A stretch of DNA of 64,000 nucleotides from Rotaria sp. Silwood1 (Eukaryota; Rotifera; Eurotatoria; Philodinida; Philodinidae). Below, piece after piece: positions 27,401 through 38,400 of this stretch. Position numbers and translations under genes: made by a program. The notes under the pieces are model-generated. The model saw nothing but the letters and a program-made list of their open reading frames with translations. It did no database searches and was not told the origin of the DNA. The stretch covers positions 125,522-189,521 of the forward strand of contig CAJNOP010000347.1 in assembly GCA_905250075.1 (NCBI GenBank). Reading direction: 5' to 3'. How positions within the stretch are numbered: the first letter of the stretch is position 1; each line of letters begins with the position of its first letter.

Positions 27401-28264
27401 TGGTAGAGGAAATTTTTGAGAGTAGCTCCTGTGAAATCACTTGTCTTTTAGTTCAATACTATCTTATCAAAAACATTGACAGGATTATTGCAGAGAAAAT
27501 ATAGTAATAGACTCAGACCAGTGTATCGCTACTATTTTGCTTGAGTTAAAAATTCTTTCTCAATCGAAAATGATATGTGCTCTGACATTATTATGCAGCA
27601 ACAGATGATTAAAAGATTAGAACGGATTAGCAACATAGATCTTAGTTTGTACCTTTTGTTTTACAAAGATGTATCTTGTGGAATTCATTTCCAACAATAA
27701 AAATAATCACTTAGACCAGTTTTTTTGATTGAAAAGAATGAACAATACAACGTACAAAGTATTACTCTCTTTTTCTACAATGACCTAAATTCTTCTTCAT
27801 ATAATATTTTCTCTTCTCATCAGTCATCGTCTCCTTTTTTTCTTTTTCTTTTTCTTTCTCTGTTCTTTGTCTTTCATATATCCTTTCAGCTGTATTCTTT
27901 TCTTCTCTTTTATTGTAATCTTTTTATTTTTTAATAGCAAATGCCCTACTACACGTGTGCTTTTATTACATGCCTACTGTCTGGTAACATAGAAAGCTAT
28001 GCATGCTTGTCATTTTCATTTTGTATGCCTTTCTACGTATAAAAATAAACCGCGTAGGCACAAAAAACATGACTCTGGTGTATACTACGTTCTTTTTCCT
28101 CTCGCGACGTCCAGGCACAACTGCTATTTCTTTCATTCCTTCTATTCTCTTTTATACATAGAATATAGACTTTTTCTTTCGCAAGAACACAATAGAATTA
28201 CAACACACCACCGCAAAGCAACAATAAAAAGACATTGATTTTAATTATTTTACATACGTGCATT
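24401..28264. other. Intergenic region with a large fold-back element
   Basis: The region separates the divergent M28 (-) and BAHD-like (+) genes. It contains a ~1.4-kb fold-back element (24760-26205), listed separately. From 26206 to 28264 the sequence is AT-rich and unique-looking, with no supported gene. A pyrimidine-rich strand (ttctttttctttttctttctc) at about 27830-27920 lies some 350-430 bp before the BAHD start and could be part of its upstream region. Confidence 0.5.
24760..26205. mobile_element. ~1.4-kb fold-back (long inverted repeat) element
   Basis: The sequence from about 24760 to 25320 is repeated in inverse orientation from about 26205 back to 25695, with roughly nine of ten bases matching by eye over long parts. 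Examples are the left ctcgaggaactgagaactg and its complement at 26095-26125, and the 22-base perfect pair at 25298-25319 and 25695-25716. Inside each arm the word gacagttctgctga and its complement form a second, smaller palindrome (25170/25245 and 25755/25790). The central loop of about 375 bp has no ORF. This is a non-autonomous fold-back or MITE-like transposon. I could not define a target duplication. Confidence 0.85.
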
Positions 28265-29638
28265 ATGGCTACTATCATCAAACAAAAGTCTATTACTATC
28301 AAATGTTCGAATCCATCAACAAACGTTGAATGTATAACATGTATGGCTGTTGAATCAAATGCAAAAGGATTTCTTGTCAATATGATCTGGATCTATTCGA
28401 ATACTGCAAATTTGTCAAAAGATGATTTTATGCCATCCGATCAATTACAAGCTACTCTATCGAATACTCTCAATTATTTTCCTATATTAGCTGGTCGCGC
28501 TACAGAAGATGAGAAAGGCAACGTCACCATTCATTTGACAAATGAAGGTGTTCTCTATACCGAAGCAGAATGTCCGAATCAAAATTTAGATTATTTTATA
28601 CCACGAACATTCCAAGACGAAGGATTTGATTATGAACATATCAATACAAGTGATTTAGCTGTAAGAGTTAAAGCCGGTGGTAGAGAACCTTGCATGTCGA
28701 TACAAGTGACGCGTCTGAAGTGTAATAGCGTTATTCTAAGTATATCAGCTTCTCATTGTTTAATGGATGCACATAGCATGTCACATTTCATCAATGCATG
28801 GGCTTCTGGTAAGCCACCACAAATGATGCCGATGTTCGATAAAACTTTCATCTTATATCCTAATGAACAAGAACGACAACAGATAAGTTCTTTGAATAGA
28901 CCAAAGGACTGTGTTTTCAATCGAAATATCACTCCATTATCTGGCTCACCATTCACTCAAGTACAACAACAACAACAACGTGTGATTTCCAGAGTTTATT
29001 TTTTCTCTGCCAACGAACTAAATAATATTAAAAAAGAAGCATCAAAAGACATATCAAAACCAGCTGATTACATTAGTACTTACGACGCTCTTTATGCTCA
29101 TATGATTTTAGTGATAGCAGCTGCCACGCAAACTCCATTGACTGATAATATCAAAGTTTTACAATCACTTAACGGTAGATCACGTTTCGTTTCTTGTTGT
29201 TCATCAGCCGTTCTTAACTACTTTGGTTCATTTCCATTTTGGCTCTATGCTGAAATACCATCAGATCGAGAGCCAACTCTTTCATCATTAGCAGAACTGA
29301 TTCATGAAACGTACTCAAAACAAACAGAACATTCGTTGAGAGAATATAATGCTTATTTAATGAGTGACGATGGTGATATAAATAAAAATCGAGTAGATGC
29401 AGATATAATTAATCGTGACTTTCATTGTGCATCATGGCGAAAAGGAAATCTGTTTGATGGTAATTTTGGTAATAGTGGATATCCTATCTACACTGGACCA
29501 ACCAATCACTTGTATCCACAATATTTTCCGATGATGGATTCATATGCAAGAGATGGATCAGTTAATATTGTACTCGGGTTGAGAGAGCAAGATTATGAAC
29601 GAATGATACAACAAAATATGCTACATAAATATCGATAA
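28265..29638 (+). CDS. BAHD-type acyltransferase (transferase family), single exon
   Basis: 457 residues from the first ATG; the frame is open 10 codons further up but with no other ATG. The key mark is His164-x3-Asp168 in SASHCLMDAHSM, the HxxxD catalytic motif of BAHD and related CoA-dependent acyltransferases, at the position expected for a ~450-residue member. Before it come typical segments: a start with a polar strand, then LSNTLNYFPILAGRAT (the usual conserved LS..L..YYPLAGR region). After it, YISTYDALYAHM and LNGRSRF match the second half-domain. The structural DFGWG motif expected near residue 400 is only partly kept (DGNFGNSGYP, 398-407). It would move an acyl group from acyl-CoA to an alcohol or amine in the cytosol. 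BAHD enzymes are typical of plants and fungi, so transfer into this animal lineage is a fair inference. Confidence 0.82.
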   Translation: MATIIKQKSITIKCSNPSTNVECITCMAVESNAKGFLVNMIWIYSNTANLSKDDFMPSDQLQATLSNTLNYFPILAGRATEDEKGNVTIHLTNEGVLYTEAECPNQNLDYFIPRTFQDEGFDYEHINTSDLAVRVKAGGREPCMSIQVTRLKCNSVILSISASHCLMDAHSMSHFINAWASGKPPQMMPMFDKTFILYPNEQERQQISSLNRPKDCVFNRNITPLSGSPFTQVQQQQQRVISRVYFFSANELNNIKKEASKDISKPADYISTYDALYAHMILVIAAATQTPLTDNIKVLQSLNGRSRFVSCCSSAVLNYFGSFPFWLYAEIPSDREPTLSSLAELIHETYSKQTEHSLREYNAYLMSDDGDINKNRVDADIINRDFHCASWRKGNLFDGNFGNSGYPIYTGPTNHLYPQYFPMMDSYARDGSVNIVLGLREQDYERMIQQNMLHKYR

Positions 29639-31150
29639 ATTTTTTAAGATCTCGTGTGCTCGATGATTGATTGTCAAATTAAAAATTCATTTAAAAATAA
29701 ACGATTTAATTAGATTCAAAGTCGATATTTCTATGTGGCATAATTACTGGGTAAAGATAAGAAAATACAGCAAGGGTGTGGGTGTGAAGGCTGTGATACT
29801 GTGAATTTGAGTGTACAGAAGAAACTTAAGTTTATACTCAACCTGGTATCTATTATTGAATCTAGAACTTCAGTCATCCTTGTGCTAAGTTGAGTCTTTT
29901 CACGGTACCTTATACAGAAAGATCTCATCTTAAGTCTGCTTAGAGTTTGAATTAAACGACAGAGATAGTTAACGATATATCTGATATGCAATGAAAATAA
30001 AACCGTATAGAACAATAGTAGAGAAAGAAAAACAAGTATTTAGATGCATAAAAAAGTAAACTGTTTGGATAGATAGTCATATAATCTGAAGAAACTTAGA
30101 GATGTCTCTTTTATTAATTTCAATACTTATTGTAATGTTTTGTCGATATAATAAAAATATGTCAATGAACAAATGAGTAAAAACTTGAAAGTAAAACAAA
30201 AAAAAAGTTTTATATTTCATAATGCTCTCACTAATGTTGTTCTCTGTTGCACAGCACCATTCATTTCATTAAATCTGTTATTCATTCATTCATATTTTTG
30301 TCAGAAACAAGATCAAAAAATATTAAAAAATTCGAATGAAAAATATTTACTTTTTTATTAGTTAGTCTTCTAATGTCTTTTCTTGTTTCCTATTCAGTGA
30401 AGTACATTCATAATTGATTCACTTTGATTGTATCGTCCATACCCTTTCATAAGCATTTTATATAATTTTAGATTTACAATTGCCAAGATAATCTATCTAT
30501 CGGTTGCAAATGAAAGATGATTATTTATACGATGTTGTTATAAATATAGTTAATGAAGCAAAAATATGATAAAATGTTCGAATGAATGATCATTTACGTT
30601 TATAATATTGTGTATTTTATCCGACTTCGACAACAGTAATAATTTGTTGAATGATTTATACATGTAACATGCAATTAGTTTATTTCTCGCGCTCTAATTT
30701 CTAAGGAAAAAATTTAGAATTCTATGCAGAGCGTATTGTCATAATTATTTCTCACTTTTTGTACAGTACACATGGTAACAATCGGCTGTCACATATTTTC
30801 TTTTTAATTTTTCTTAATGTTATTTCTTTTTTTAGTTACCAAAAAGAAAAGAAATTCATTAGGTTATTTGATTTACCATAGACAGGCAGCTTGTTTGTAA
30901 GTTTTTAACAATGTCAATATTGATTTTTTTTACTTGCATGCCTCGCGAAAAATCGATTACTTTGCACTACATCCTCCAAGAGAGATAGCATAAAGATGTT
31001 TGTTCATTTTTCTCTCGATAACATTGATAAGTATGCGTAAAGTGAAAAGAACTTCATTAACAATGAACAAAACAATCATTCTAAAATAAGAATACAATCG
31101 TACGTAAAAAAAAAATAACACACATTTCACTAGAAAATAAAAATTAGTGA
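29639..31150. other. AT-rich intergenic region
   Basis: No supported gene between the BAHD-like gene and the broken gene at 31151. The ORFs are short and without family resemblance. A short gggtgtgggtgtga run lies at 29774. Confidence 0.5.
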
Positions 31151-32105
31151 ATGCCACCAAAATATTCCAAAGCTGTTGGCACAGCACACTATAAACTAGT
31201 TAGTGGAAAGTCTAAATCTTCTGGAAATCATGGAACAAAGGTATCAAAAAAAGTTCTGAAGAAAACATCGAAAAAATGAAAAGTCAAAAAGAAGATTCTT
31301 CACACACGACAACGTCGGCCTGGTGTAGTTGAAAATTTTATCATTGTTTGGTTAGACTCAAACATTAGTTTATCCGACATAGACTATTGAAATTTGATTA
31401 AACAACTATGACATATCGTTAATTCTATTAATTCATTCACACTGATTAAACAATGTATTGATTTTCTCAATCAAATCAAAAATGAAAAAGTCTTTATGAT
31501 TGTATCAGGTATTATTGGAGAACAAGTCGTACCTATTATTGAAGATTTACCTTATCTTGATTCAATTTATGTATTTTGTTGCAATAAATCAAAACATAAA
31601 CTCTGGGTTTCTAAACATCGAAAAATAAAAGATATTGTTACTGAAATTGAACCACTTTGCGAATTGTTAACAAATGATTTCAAACAATGTGATAACAATT
31701 TAATGTCAATTAGTATTTTATCTAAAGTGATTGTCCAACACGTGATTTAAATGCTTTATATCCATCATTTATGTATTCAAAATTACTTAAAGAAATCTTT
31801 GTGCAAATCGAAGATGATAATCAAGCTAAAACAGAACTTGTTGAATTTTGTTGTAATCAATGTGAAGATAATCAACATGAGTTAATAATAATTGATGAGT
31901 TTAAGAACACTTATTCTCCTTCATTAGCTCTTTGGTGATATACAAGAGAATGTTTTACTTACACAATGTTGAACAAGGCTCTTCATACTCAAGATATTTC
32001 AAACAACTTCTACCTCTTTCTTACACCCTATCGATTAGATATATTGTCTGTATTCTTTTTCTTGTTTGCAGTGAAAGGTCAAACAAGGACAATTTTAAAG
32101 TTGGA
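31151..32105 (+). pseudogene. Broken member of a bdelloid-expanded family (ADP-ribosyltransferase-linked N-terminal module)
   Basis: From the Met at 31151 (MPPKYSKAVG) the frame runs through a Lys-rich start. It then shows the family order ENFIIVWLDSNI, TLIKQCIDFLNQI, VFMIVSGIIGEQVVPIIEDL, DSIYVFCCNKSKH and IEPLCELLT, and after a frame change LYPSFMYSKLLKEI, IDEFKNTY, YTRECFTYTMLNKAL. I know this arrangement from large bdelloid protein families in which it precedes an ADP-ribosyltransferase or repeat domain. That is family recall, not a search. Breaks seen: in-frame stops after about 31278, in the DIDY and IKQL segments near 31390-31410, a frameshift at about 31745, and a stop after SLALW near 31936. 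The similarity fades after about 32000 and the catalytic domain is absent, so this is a dead, truncated copy. Confidence 0.72.
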
Positions 32106-32224
32106 AAAAAAATATATATCCATATATATATTTATATACTTAATTAATAAACTATTAAAATACCACCAAACTATTAATTAATATATAAGTGAATATAAAC
32201 CGTTCTATCTGACGACACCATCAC

Positions 32225-32722
32225 CATGCCACCAAAAAGAGGCGGAGGTGTGCGAGGAAGAAAATAAGGTGAACAAGACAATCCAAGGACAGGAACAACA
32301 ATCATCAAATATGAGACAGCAATTTAGAATTGCACCATCGATTGTTGAAGTGGACTCACTCACCGAAGTTAAAATAAACCCCCGGACACATTAGAAGACC
32401 CCCACCCCTATAGTAGAGATGACCCTCCCTTGAATCAACGAAGAGAAGGATAGATGAGAAGACCCACCCATCTCCTCTGACGATCCCCTTAGAAGCAGGT
32501 GAGCAGGTCCTCTAATCTATCCTTTGGGTTGTTGATTCAAGAGAGGGTTATCTCGACTATAGGGGTGGGAGGTCTTCTAATGTGTCGGAGGGTTTAAGTC
32601 ATCTCATCAAAACTCATTTACCAGACACTAGAGTTATGAATATACAAGCAAATCGATCAAATTCGTTTATACTTTATGCAAATGATGTAATCTCATTCAA
32701 TCAATTACTGATTGAACTAGGG
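32225..32722 (+). pseudogene. Retroelement ORF1-like fragment, split by a MITE
   Basis: A Met at 32225 opens a basic Gly/Arg-rich start (MPPKRGGGVRGRK), and the frame then shifts. A second stretch reads MRQQFRIAPSIVEVDSLTEV up to 32375. After the MITE at 32376-32594 the same frame resumes with SHLIKTHLPDTRVMNI and SFILYANDVISFNQLLIEL. The basic start followed by a small alpha/beta unit resembles the nucleic-acid-binding ORF1/gag-like proteins of bdelloid retroelements, but the match is to general character only. Frameshift, insertion and the missing downstream part make it non-functional. Confidence 0.5.
32376..32594. mobile_element. ~215-bp MITE with TA target duplication
   Basis: The left terminus AACCCCCGGACACATTAGAA and the right terminus TTCTAATGTGTCGGAGGGTT are inverted complements with small differences. 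The match extends about 55 bp inward on each side (ccacccctatagt... and ...actataggggtgg; ttgaatcaac and gttgattcaa). Each end is flanked by TA (32375-32376 and 32594-32595 by my count, give or take one base). TA duplication points to the Tc1/mariner superfamily as mover. Removing the insert restores an open frame across the join, which shows it landed in a pre-existing coding sequence. Confidence 0.85.
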
Positions 32723-32866
32723 GTGGGAAATTACCGTTCCCAGTTCTCGGGTAACTGGGAACTTTTTCGTTCGCAGTTACCCGATAACGTTAACGGCTCC
32801 TTACCGTTCCCGGGGGCGCAGGAACGGTCAGGAGAGTGTCTACCGTCATCAGACCCGTAGTCCCCG

Positions 32867-32998
32867 TCCTCAAGTCCTACTCTTGGGGGATACCCTTGGG
32901 TCCTCAAGTCCCACTATTGGGGGTACCCTTGGGTTCTCCAGTCCTACTATTGGGGGTACTCTTGGGTCCTCAGGTCCTACTATTGTGGGGTACCCTTG
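32867..32998. repeat. Minisatellite, four ~36-bp units
   Basis: The unit reads approximately tcctcaagtcctac + tattgggggtacccttggg. Four tandem copies with few differences lie between 32867 and 32998. It runs straight into the telomere-like block that follows. Reading frames across it are artefacts. Confidence 0.85.
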
Positions 32999-32999
32999 G

Positions 33000-33258
33000 G
33001 TATGGGTATGTGGGTGTGGATGTGGGGTGTGAGTGTGGGTGTGGATGTGTGAGTGTCGGTGTGGGCGTGGATGTAGAGTGTGGGTGTGTGGGCGTGGGTG
33101 GGTGTGGATGTGTGTTTTAATCGTCCTTTCACGCAGAGATACTCACAACCCCACACCGACACCGACACCCACCCACACCCACACCCACACTCACCCACAC
33201 GCTAACACCCACACCCGCAGCGGTAGCGGCAGCGGCATCACCACCATGGGCATCTCTG
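33000..33258. repeat. Telomere-like block A: TGTGGG run then CCCACA run, ending in a hAT-like terminus
   Basis: 33000-33116 is a degenerate array of TGTGGG/TGTGGA on the plus strand. After a ~30-bp spacer, 33148-33213 is an array of CCCACA/CCGACA, the reverse strand of the same hexamer. At once follow GCAGCGG trinucleotides (33216-33240) and CATGGGCATCTCTG (33245-33258), which is the right end of the hAT MITE family seen complete at 12152. No matching left end was found nearby. TGTGGG is the telomere unit reported for bdelloids. Confidence 0.8.
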
Positions 33259-34289
33259 GTCCTGACATTCCAAGAGCATAGTATAGACATACTTGTTCTA
33301 TCTTTATTTAGTATGTGTTTTGTTGCTTTAGATATATTGTGACCATTATCGTTTTCTATACACTCGCCATCTGGAATTACTGCTGAACTTTTCGTCGATC
33401 TATTGCTTATTGAAAGCGTACGTTCTGAAGTTGCAATAGTAATATATAGGCTGACCCAAATTAGCCTCACGAGGACTCTGTTGCAAGTTTATTTTCTGTA
33501 TAGCTCTTTAGTTCGATCTCATAATTGAGCTACATACACTAGGTAAGAATAATCAGAGAAAAAGCCCGCTATCAGCCTCTTTTTATAAGAATTTGTCAGA
33601 AAACATACGAATATCTTGCGTAGTCTCTTATAGGACTGGTACATGTGTTTTCTGTTGTGTAATTGGAGTCATGTCTCTTTTCATTATATCTCATTTTTGA
33701 GTAGTTTGCTGCGTTACAAATCTGAAACAATATAGAGATATACAGAATTGAAATCGCCCTGTGTATTTCGATACAAACAAAACAAAAGATAGATACACAA
33801 CACCACAAGAAAACTAAAAAATTCTGTTACTGTCACATAAGAATGCATGTAAGACGTGCATATGTTTATCAACGTAACCTTTTAGCCAAAGGCTGATAAT
33901 AGGCTCCTTCTTTGAGTATTGTTATCTATTGCCTGCTTCAAAAGCGAAGAGGGGTGAGTATTTTTTTTTAATAACTTGCGATAGGAGTAGCGCAGAGACC
34001 TACCGTTGTCACCGTTGGAAAGAGGCCTATTCAGCGCATTGATTTATATGAATTTGTTGAGATTTATTTCATAAATAAGTAGTAATTCATAGCCATCTTG
34101 AAAGAGTTGACTGTTGCTCTATGAGGATGAAACGAATCTGAAACTTTAGAGAGTGCACTAGAATCGCCAACTGCCAGACTACACATCGGGAAAAGGCCGA
34201 AACGTTCATCTCAATTCGTTTAAAAGTTGTGAGTCGAATACTAAAGGCATTTGACCATCTTTTTGGTAATTTTACCATGCGAGTAGGTA

Positions 34290-34404
34290 TTATGTGGGCG
34301 TATGATGTGTAGGTGTGGGTGTCTGTAGTTCTTGCGTAAGGCAACACCCACACGCACACTGATATTTTGCTGTTATCCCTACACCCACATAGCCCTACAC
34401 CACA
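34290..34404. repeat. Telomere-like block B, short
   Basis: A short G-rich part (gtgtaggtgtgggtgtctg, 34308-34326) is followed by a C-rich part (caacacccacacgcaca, 34342-34358) and another (ctacacccacatagccctac, 34380-34399). The order is again G-rich then C-rich on the plus strand. It is more decayed than blocks A, C, D and F. Confidence 0.5.
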
Positions 34405-34430
34405 TTCAAAGCGAAAACCACTGAGACTTC

Positions 34431-34582
34431 AATTTTGAAGTCCAGTGAAGTCCTATGAAGTCTCTTAAAGTCTCCTAAAGTCTTTTGAAGTTTTTAAAGT
34501 CTTCTGAAGTCTTTCGAAAATTTGAACTCTCTGTTGGCGCAGCTCTTGGAAGTCTTTGGAAGTCATGAAGTCTGAAGCCCGC
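34431..34582. repeat. Minisatellite of GAAGTCYYNT units
   Basis: Units of about 10-11 bp starting gaagtc or aaagtc repeat about eight times from 34434 to 34516, and again near 34548-34582 (gaagtctttg, gaagtcatga). It lies between telomere-like blocks B and C. Confidence 0.75.
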
Positions 34583-34595
34583 TGTTTAACCCTTG

Positions 34596-34880
34596 CCTAC
34601 ACCCATTCACGCCAACATCTACACCCACATCTACATCCACAGCCGTAGACACCAACACCATAGGGTGCGGGTATCGGTGTGAGTGTGGGTGTGGATGGAT
34701 GTGGATCTGGGTGTAGAATGTGGATGTGGGTGTGAATGAGTGTGGGTGGATGTGGGTGTGGGCCGTATTCTGAATTCATCCCACACCCACACCGACCCAC
34801 ACCCACTCCGATCCACACCTACACCCAATCCCACACCCACACCTACACCCAAACCCACATCCACACCCACACCCAATTAT
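34596..34880. repeat. Telomere-like block C: C-rich, G-rich, C-rich
   Basis: 34596-34645 is a degraded CCTACA/CCCACA run. 34676-34765 is TGTGGG/TGTGGA. A short spacer (ccgtattctgaattcatc) follows. 34779-34876 is CCCACA/CCTACA. The central and last arrays form an inverted pair able to fold. It ends about 620 bp before the start codon of the giant NACHT gene. Confidence 0.8.
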
Positions 34881-35499
34881 GACCATATACAGACTTCGTT
34901 AATCTCAGCGTGGATACTGAAGTAATACGTTTTTGTAGAATTACCACGAGCGCCGTTTGCTTCTGGTCTCTCTACAGTGAGGGCCCAAACAAGCATGCAC
35001 TTTTTTATTTTTACACATAAACGAATAATAAGAATGTTCTAAAGTTTTCTCTTATATCTAATTTTGTAGGGCGTTTTTCGCTGATCATTTTGGTAAAAAA
35101 ACTTTTTAATTTTCATTGAGTAATGACAATATTATAGTCAAAATACTAAACACTAGTAAAAAGTAGAGAAAATTAGCACACTTTTAGTATTTGACTAATT
35201 TTTACGTTATTTCACAACATCTGTTTGCGATCATTTAAAAATATATACATTTGACTTGAAAGAGCATCATAAATAAAATTTATTAACAAACAACGATAAC
35301 GTGAAAAGAAGAAGAAAAGTAAATCATTTGATTTTGATGTTAATGCTGTTGCATGGTGAATGACGGTTGACAATCTATTGGATGAAAAAGAATTACACGG
35401 CGAGAGAACAAATTTTGCTCTCACGAATGGACAGGTGAGATAGTTTTTATTTGTTCTGAGAATTGCTTCCTATTTTCGCTATATTATGCATATATTTGT

Positions 35500-38400
35500 A
35501 TGCTGAATAGTGATACGAGTAAACTAAAGACGATTGTCAACAATGAGTTCGATTCATTTAAAATGAATATAGCTAAAATTTGCCATACAGAAAGAAAGAA
35601 AGATACTCCTGAATGTATATTGAACGATAATAGGCATGAATCATCCGCTGTTTCTGACTCTATGTCTTGCAAAGAGCTTTGTCAACAATTATTGCTACAA
35701 CTTGATGACTTGCAGTTGACACTTAATACCTATGTGACCCAAGAACAAGCTACTTATGAAGAATATATGAATGAAGAACTCTTTTGGCACTTGATAGGAC
35801 GAACCTTGCAGACATTCAACAGCACTTTTTCTGTATGCGAACAAGAACCGATACTCGCTAGCGCTTTGCTCGAAAACAGTAAAGAAGTTTTTGTCGAACT
35901 ACGGAAATTGTATGACCTGCTCCATTTTTCAAAGGAATCTATGTCAAAAGATTATCCCGAATTAAGATATGAACTAACACTTATGGAACGTAAAAGAGAA
36001 TTTGGTGTCAAAGGAATTCGGCGCCGAACTCTGAATGACCTATCTAGGGAATATTCAGTCCCATTGAAAAATTATCTTCAGCGATACATCAGATTTCATT
36101 CTCAGATATCTGTGCCTGGTTTGTGTCTCGATATTGATGCATTGTTAATTCGAATTTTCGGTCAGCAGAATATTTCGCTTTCAACAGAACAGCGATCAGC
36201 ATTCACGCGAGAACTCTCGAGTCTCTCCATTCCATTGTCCATGGCTAAATTAAATGTGACTGGCAACGATTCTTATGATAAACTAGATATTCGAAACCTA
36301 AAAACACCGTTTTTACCTTCAAAAATCATTGAGCTAAATGGCTTGATCCTTCTATACGATTTAGAATCAGAAATACAAAAGGAATGGTGGTTCGTCTTAA
36401 TTGGAAATCCATGCACTGGAAAAACAGCATATGTACGTTGGTTAACCCTACAATTCGCCAAAGCCATAAATGAAGAGAAGGAAAGCGTCTTCGTTCGCGA
36501 CATTGATATGGGATGCTCACGTGTTCCTATTTTGATTCGTATTAGTGAGTTCATCAAATGGCTTAAACAGAACCCGCACATGGAACTCTTTGATTTTTTC
36601 GGACAACACACGTGGTTTGGAGATGCGTATTGTTCAAGTCCACAAGAATGCGACATGTTGAAAAAATTTGTGCACCATGGACACGCATTTATTATATTTG
36701 ATGGCATAGACGAAGTAGGAACTCTTGAACTTCGTGCTAAAGTGTTGGAGTTTGTAAGCAGATTTATACACTCATACACACTCACTGCGGATTATATATC
36801 ACCGTCAGATAATCCATCGATGGCTCAATGTGGACTTTGGAGAAAATTCTGGAACAAAAAAAACCGTACCGCAGACAATGTCGTCATCATCACGGGGAGA
36901 AGTACCGGCTATGATACTCAGCCATTGAGAGGATTACACATCACTCATTGTAACATGGATTGCGGAATTTTAGACAAAGATTTTTCGCATTTATTTATTG
37001 AAACGTGGTGTTCCTGTGCATACCGACAAGTAGTTGATTTATTTCGAAACATTGTACCTGAACTAAAAAAACAAAGTCCAATCATTCAAAACTGGCTCGA
37101 ACCCGAACTTCTATGGACAAAAATGCAAGCAGGTGGCGTCTCACCAGTAATGAGATCCGACTTCTTTCGTCTGTCAAAAATGTGTGCTTTCTATGCACGA
37201 TACGGCCTTCAGTATTTGGACAACAAACCAATAATTTTCTATCGAGATATCGTCGAACAAGCTCTTCAAACATGTGTAACGCGCTATCCACAAGTACCCC
37301 GAGACGTGCTCTTTGCCATTCTATCTGCACTAGCTTTCTACATCAGTTCACATTCAAAATCAGGTCTAATCGACGAATTTGACCTGCAACAGCTATTTTG
37401 TTACTTTCTTAAATGCTATCACGATCAGAATGATACTGCACTACACCCAAATAGACAAGAAGTTCGATTGCTAGCAGATCAGCTGATTCAAATACTAAGT
37501 GAAGACGAAGATATCGGAATATTTTCTTCACAATGTCTGAATGTGTATGGATTTCGTTATCCGTTCTTTCAAGAATATTTCGTCGCCTTGACTCTCTTGC
37601 AAAATGATATCAACAAGGACATCAATATCGAACGATTTCTACTATCTTCAAACTCTAATATGTACAGGTCCCGTGTACTTACAATGGGTAGAATTAGTGC
37701 AGAATTGAGTTTTGAGCAATACGATCAATGGTGTTCTCGTTTGATTTCTAAAACTACGCGGGTTAATGAATACATACCACATGGTTCGCTATTTTTCTTT
37801 AGTGGACTGAACGATATTGTGCAGCTTCCGTCAGCGTCGATAGTGTATCAAGCACTAGATAATCTGCTGAATGTCAATGGATCCGATGAACCGACGTGTT
37901 TATTTCAACATCATTTGTCAATGGCTCTTGAACAGTTACCGATGGAATTAACAGAGGCTTGGCTTGAAATGGTTTTATGGAAAGAGGATTCTTCTCGACA
38001 AAAAGTTCTACGTATGCTACATGATTATGCTGCTAAAAGGAAAATGTTACCCCTCTGGACAACTTCGAAATTTTGCGAAATAGTTTCAACACTATTGACA
38101 CAATCAAATAACTACCTTGATAAAACTATTCAACAAGCTCTAACAATCATTAGTGTATTCAATCCATCTTTATTATCAGTTCGCGTTGGAAGCTTGAAAG
38201 AGTTTCTCTTATCTTCGTCCAATTCGATCAAACAATTGTCTACATCGATTCTAGCAATCATTATTGCGTTGTACGGTGGTCTTGAAAGAATGGAAAGCAG
38301 AAAAAGTCAAGATGGAAGTAGCCTAACTATGGATTTTCCACCATCTCGAGAGTGGACAGAAATGATTCATTTCTCGCCGGGACATATGTATAAGGATTCT

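Larger units (their letters stand above)
33259..35499. other. Intergenic repeats upstream of the giant NACHT gene
   Basis: No intact gene. A minus-strand frame of about 75 codons (33240-33470) precedes the G/C arrays and could be a gene scrap, but it is not recognised. The region holds telomere-like blocks B and C, a GAAGTC minisatellite, and at about 35080-35160 a sequence (gctgatcattttggtaaaaa...) also found at 63190-63260. The last 300 bp before 35500 are AT-rich and should contain the promoter of the NACHT gene. No specific element could be named. Confidence 0.5.

Noticed and set aside
32836..33470. Overlapping ORFs rich in Val/Gly/Cys or Pro/Thr/His
   Set aside because: They translate the minisatellite and TGTGGG/CCCACA arrays.
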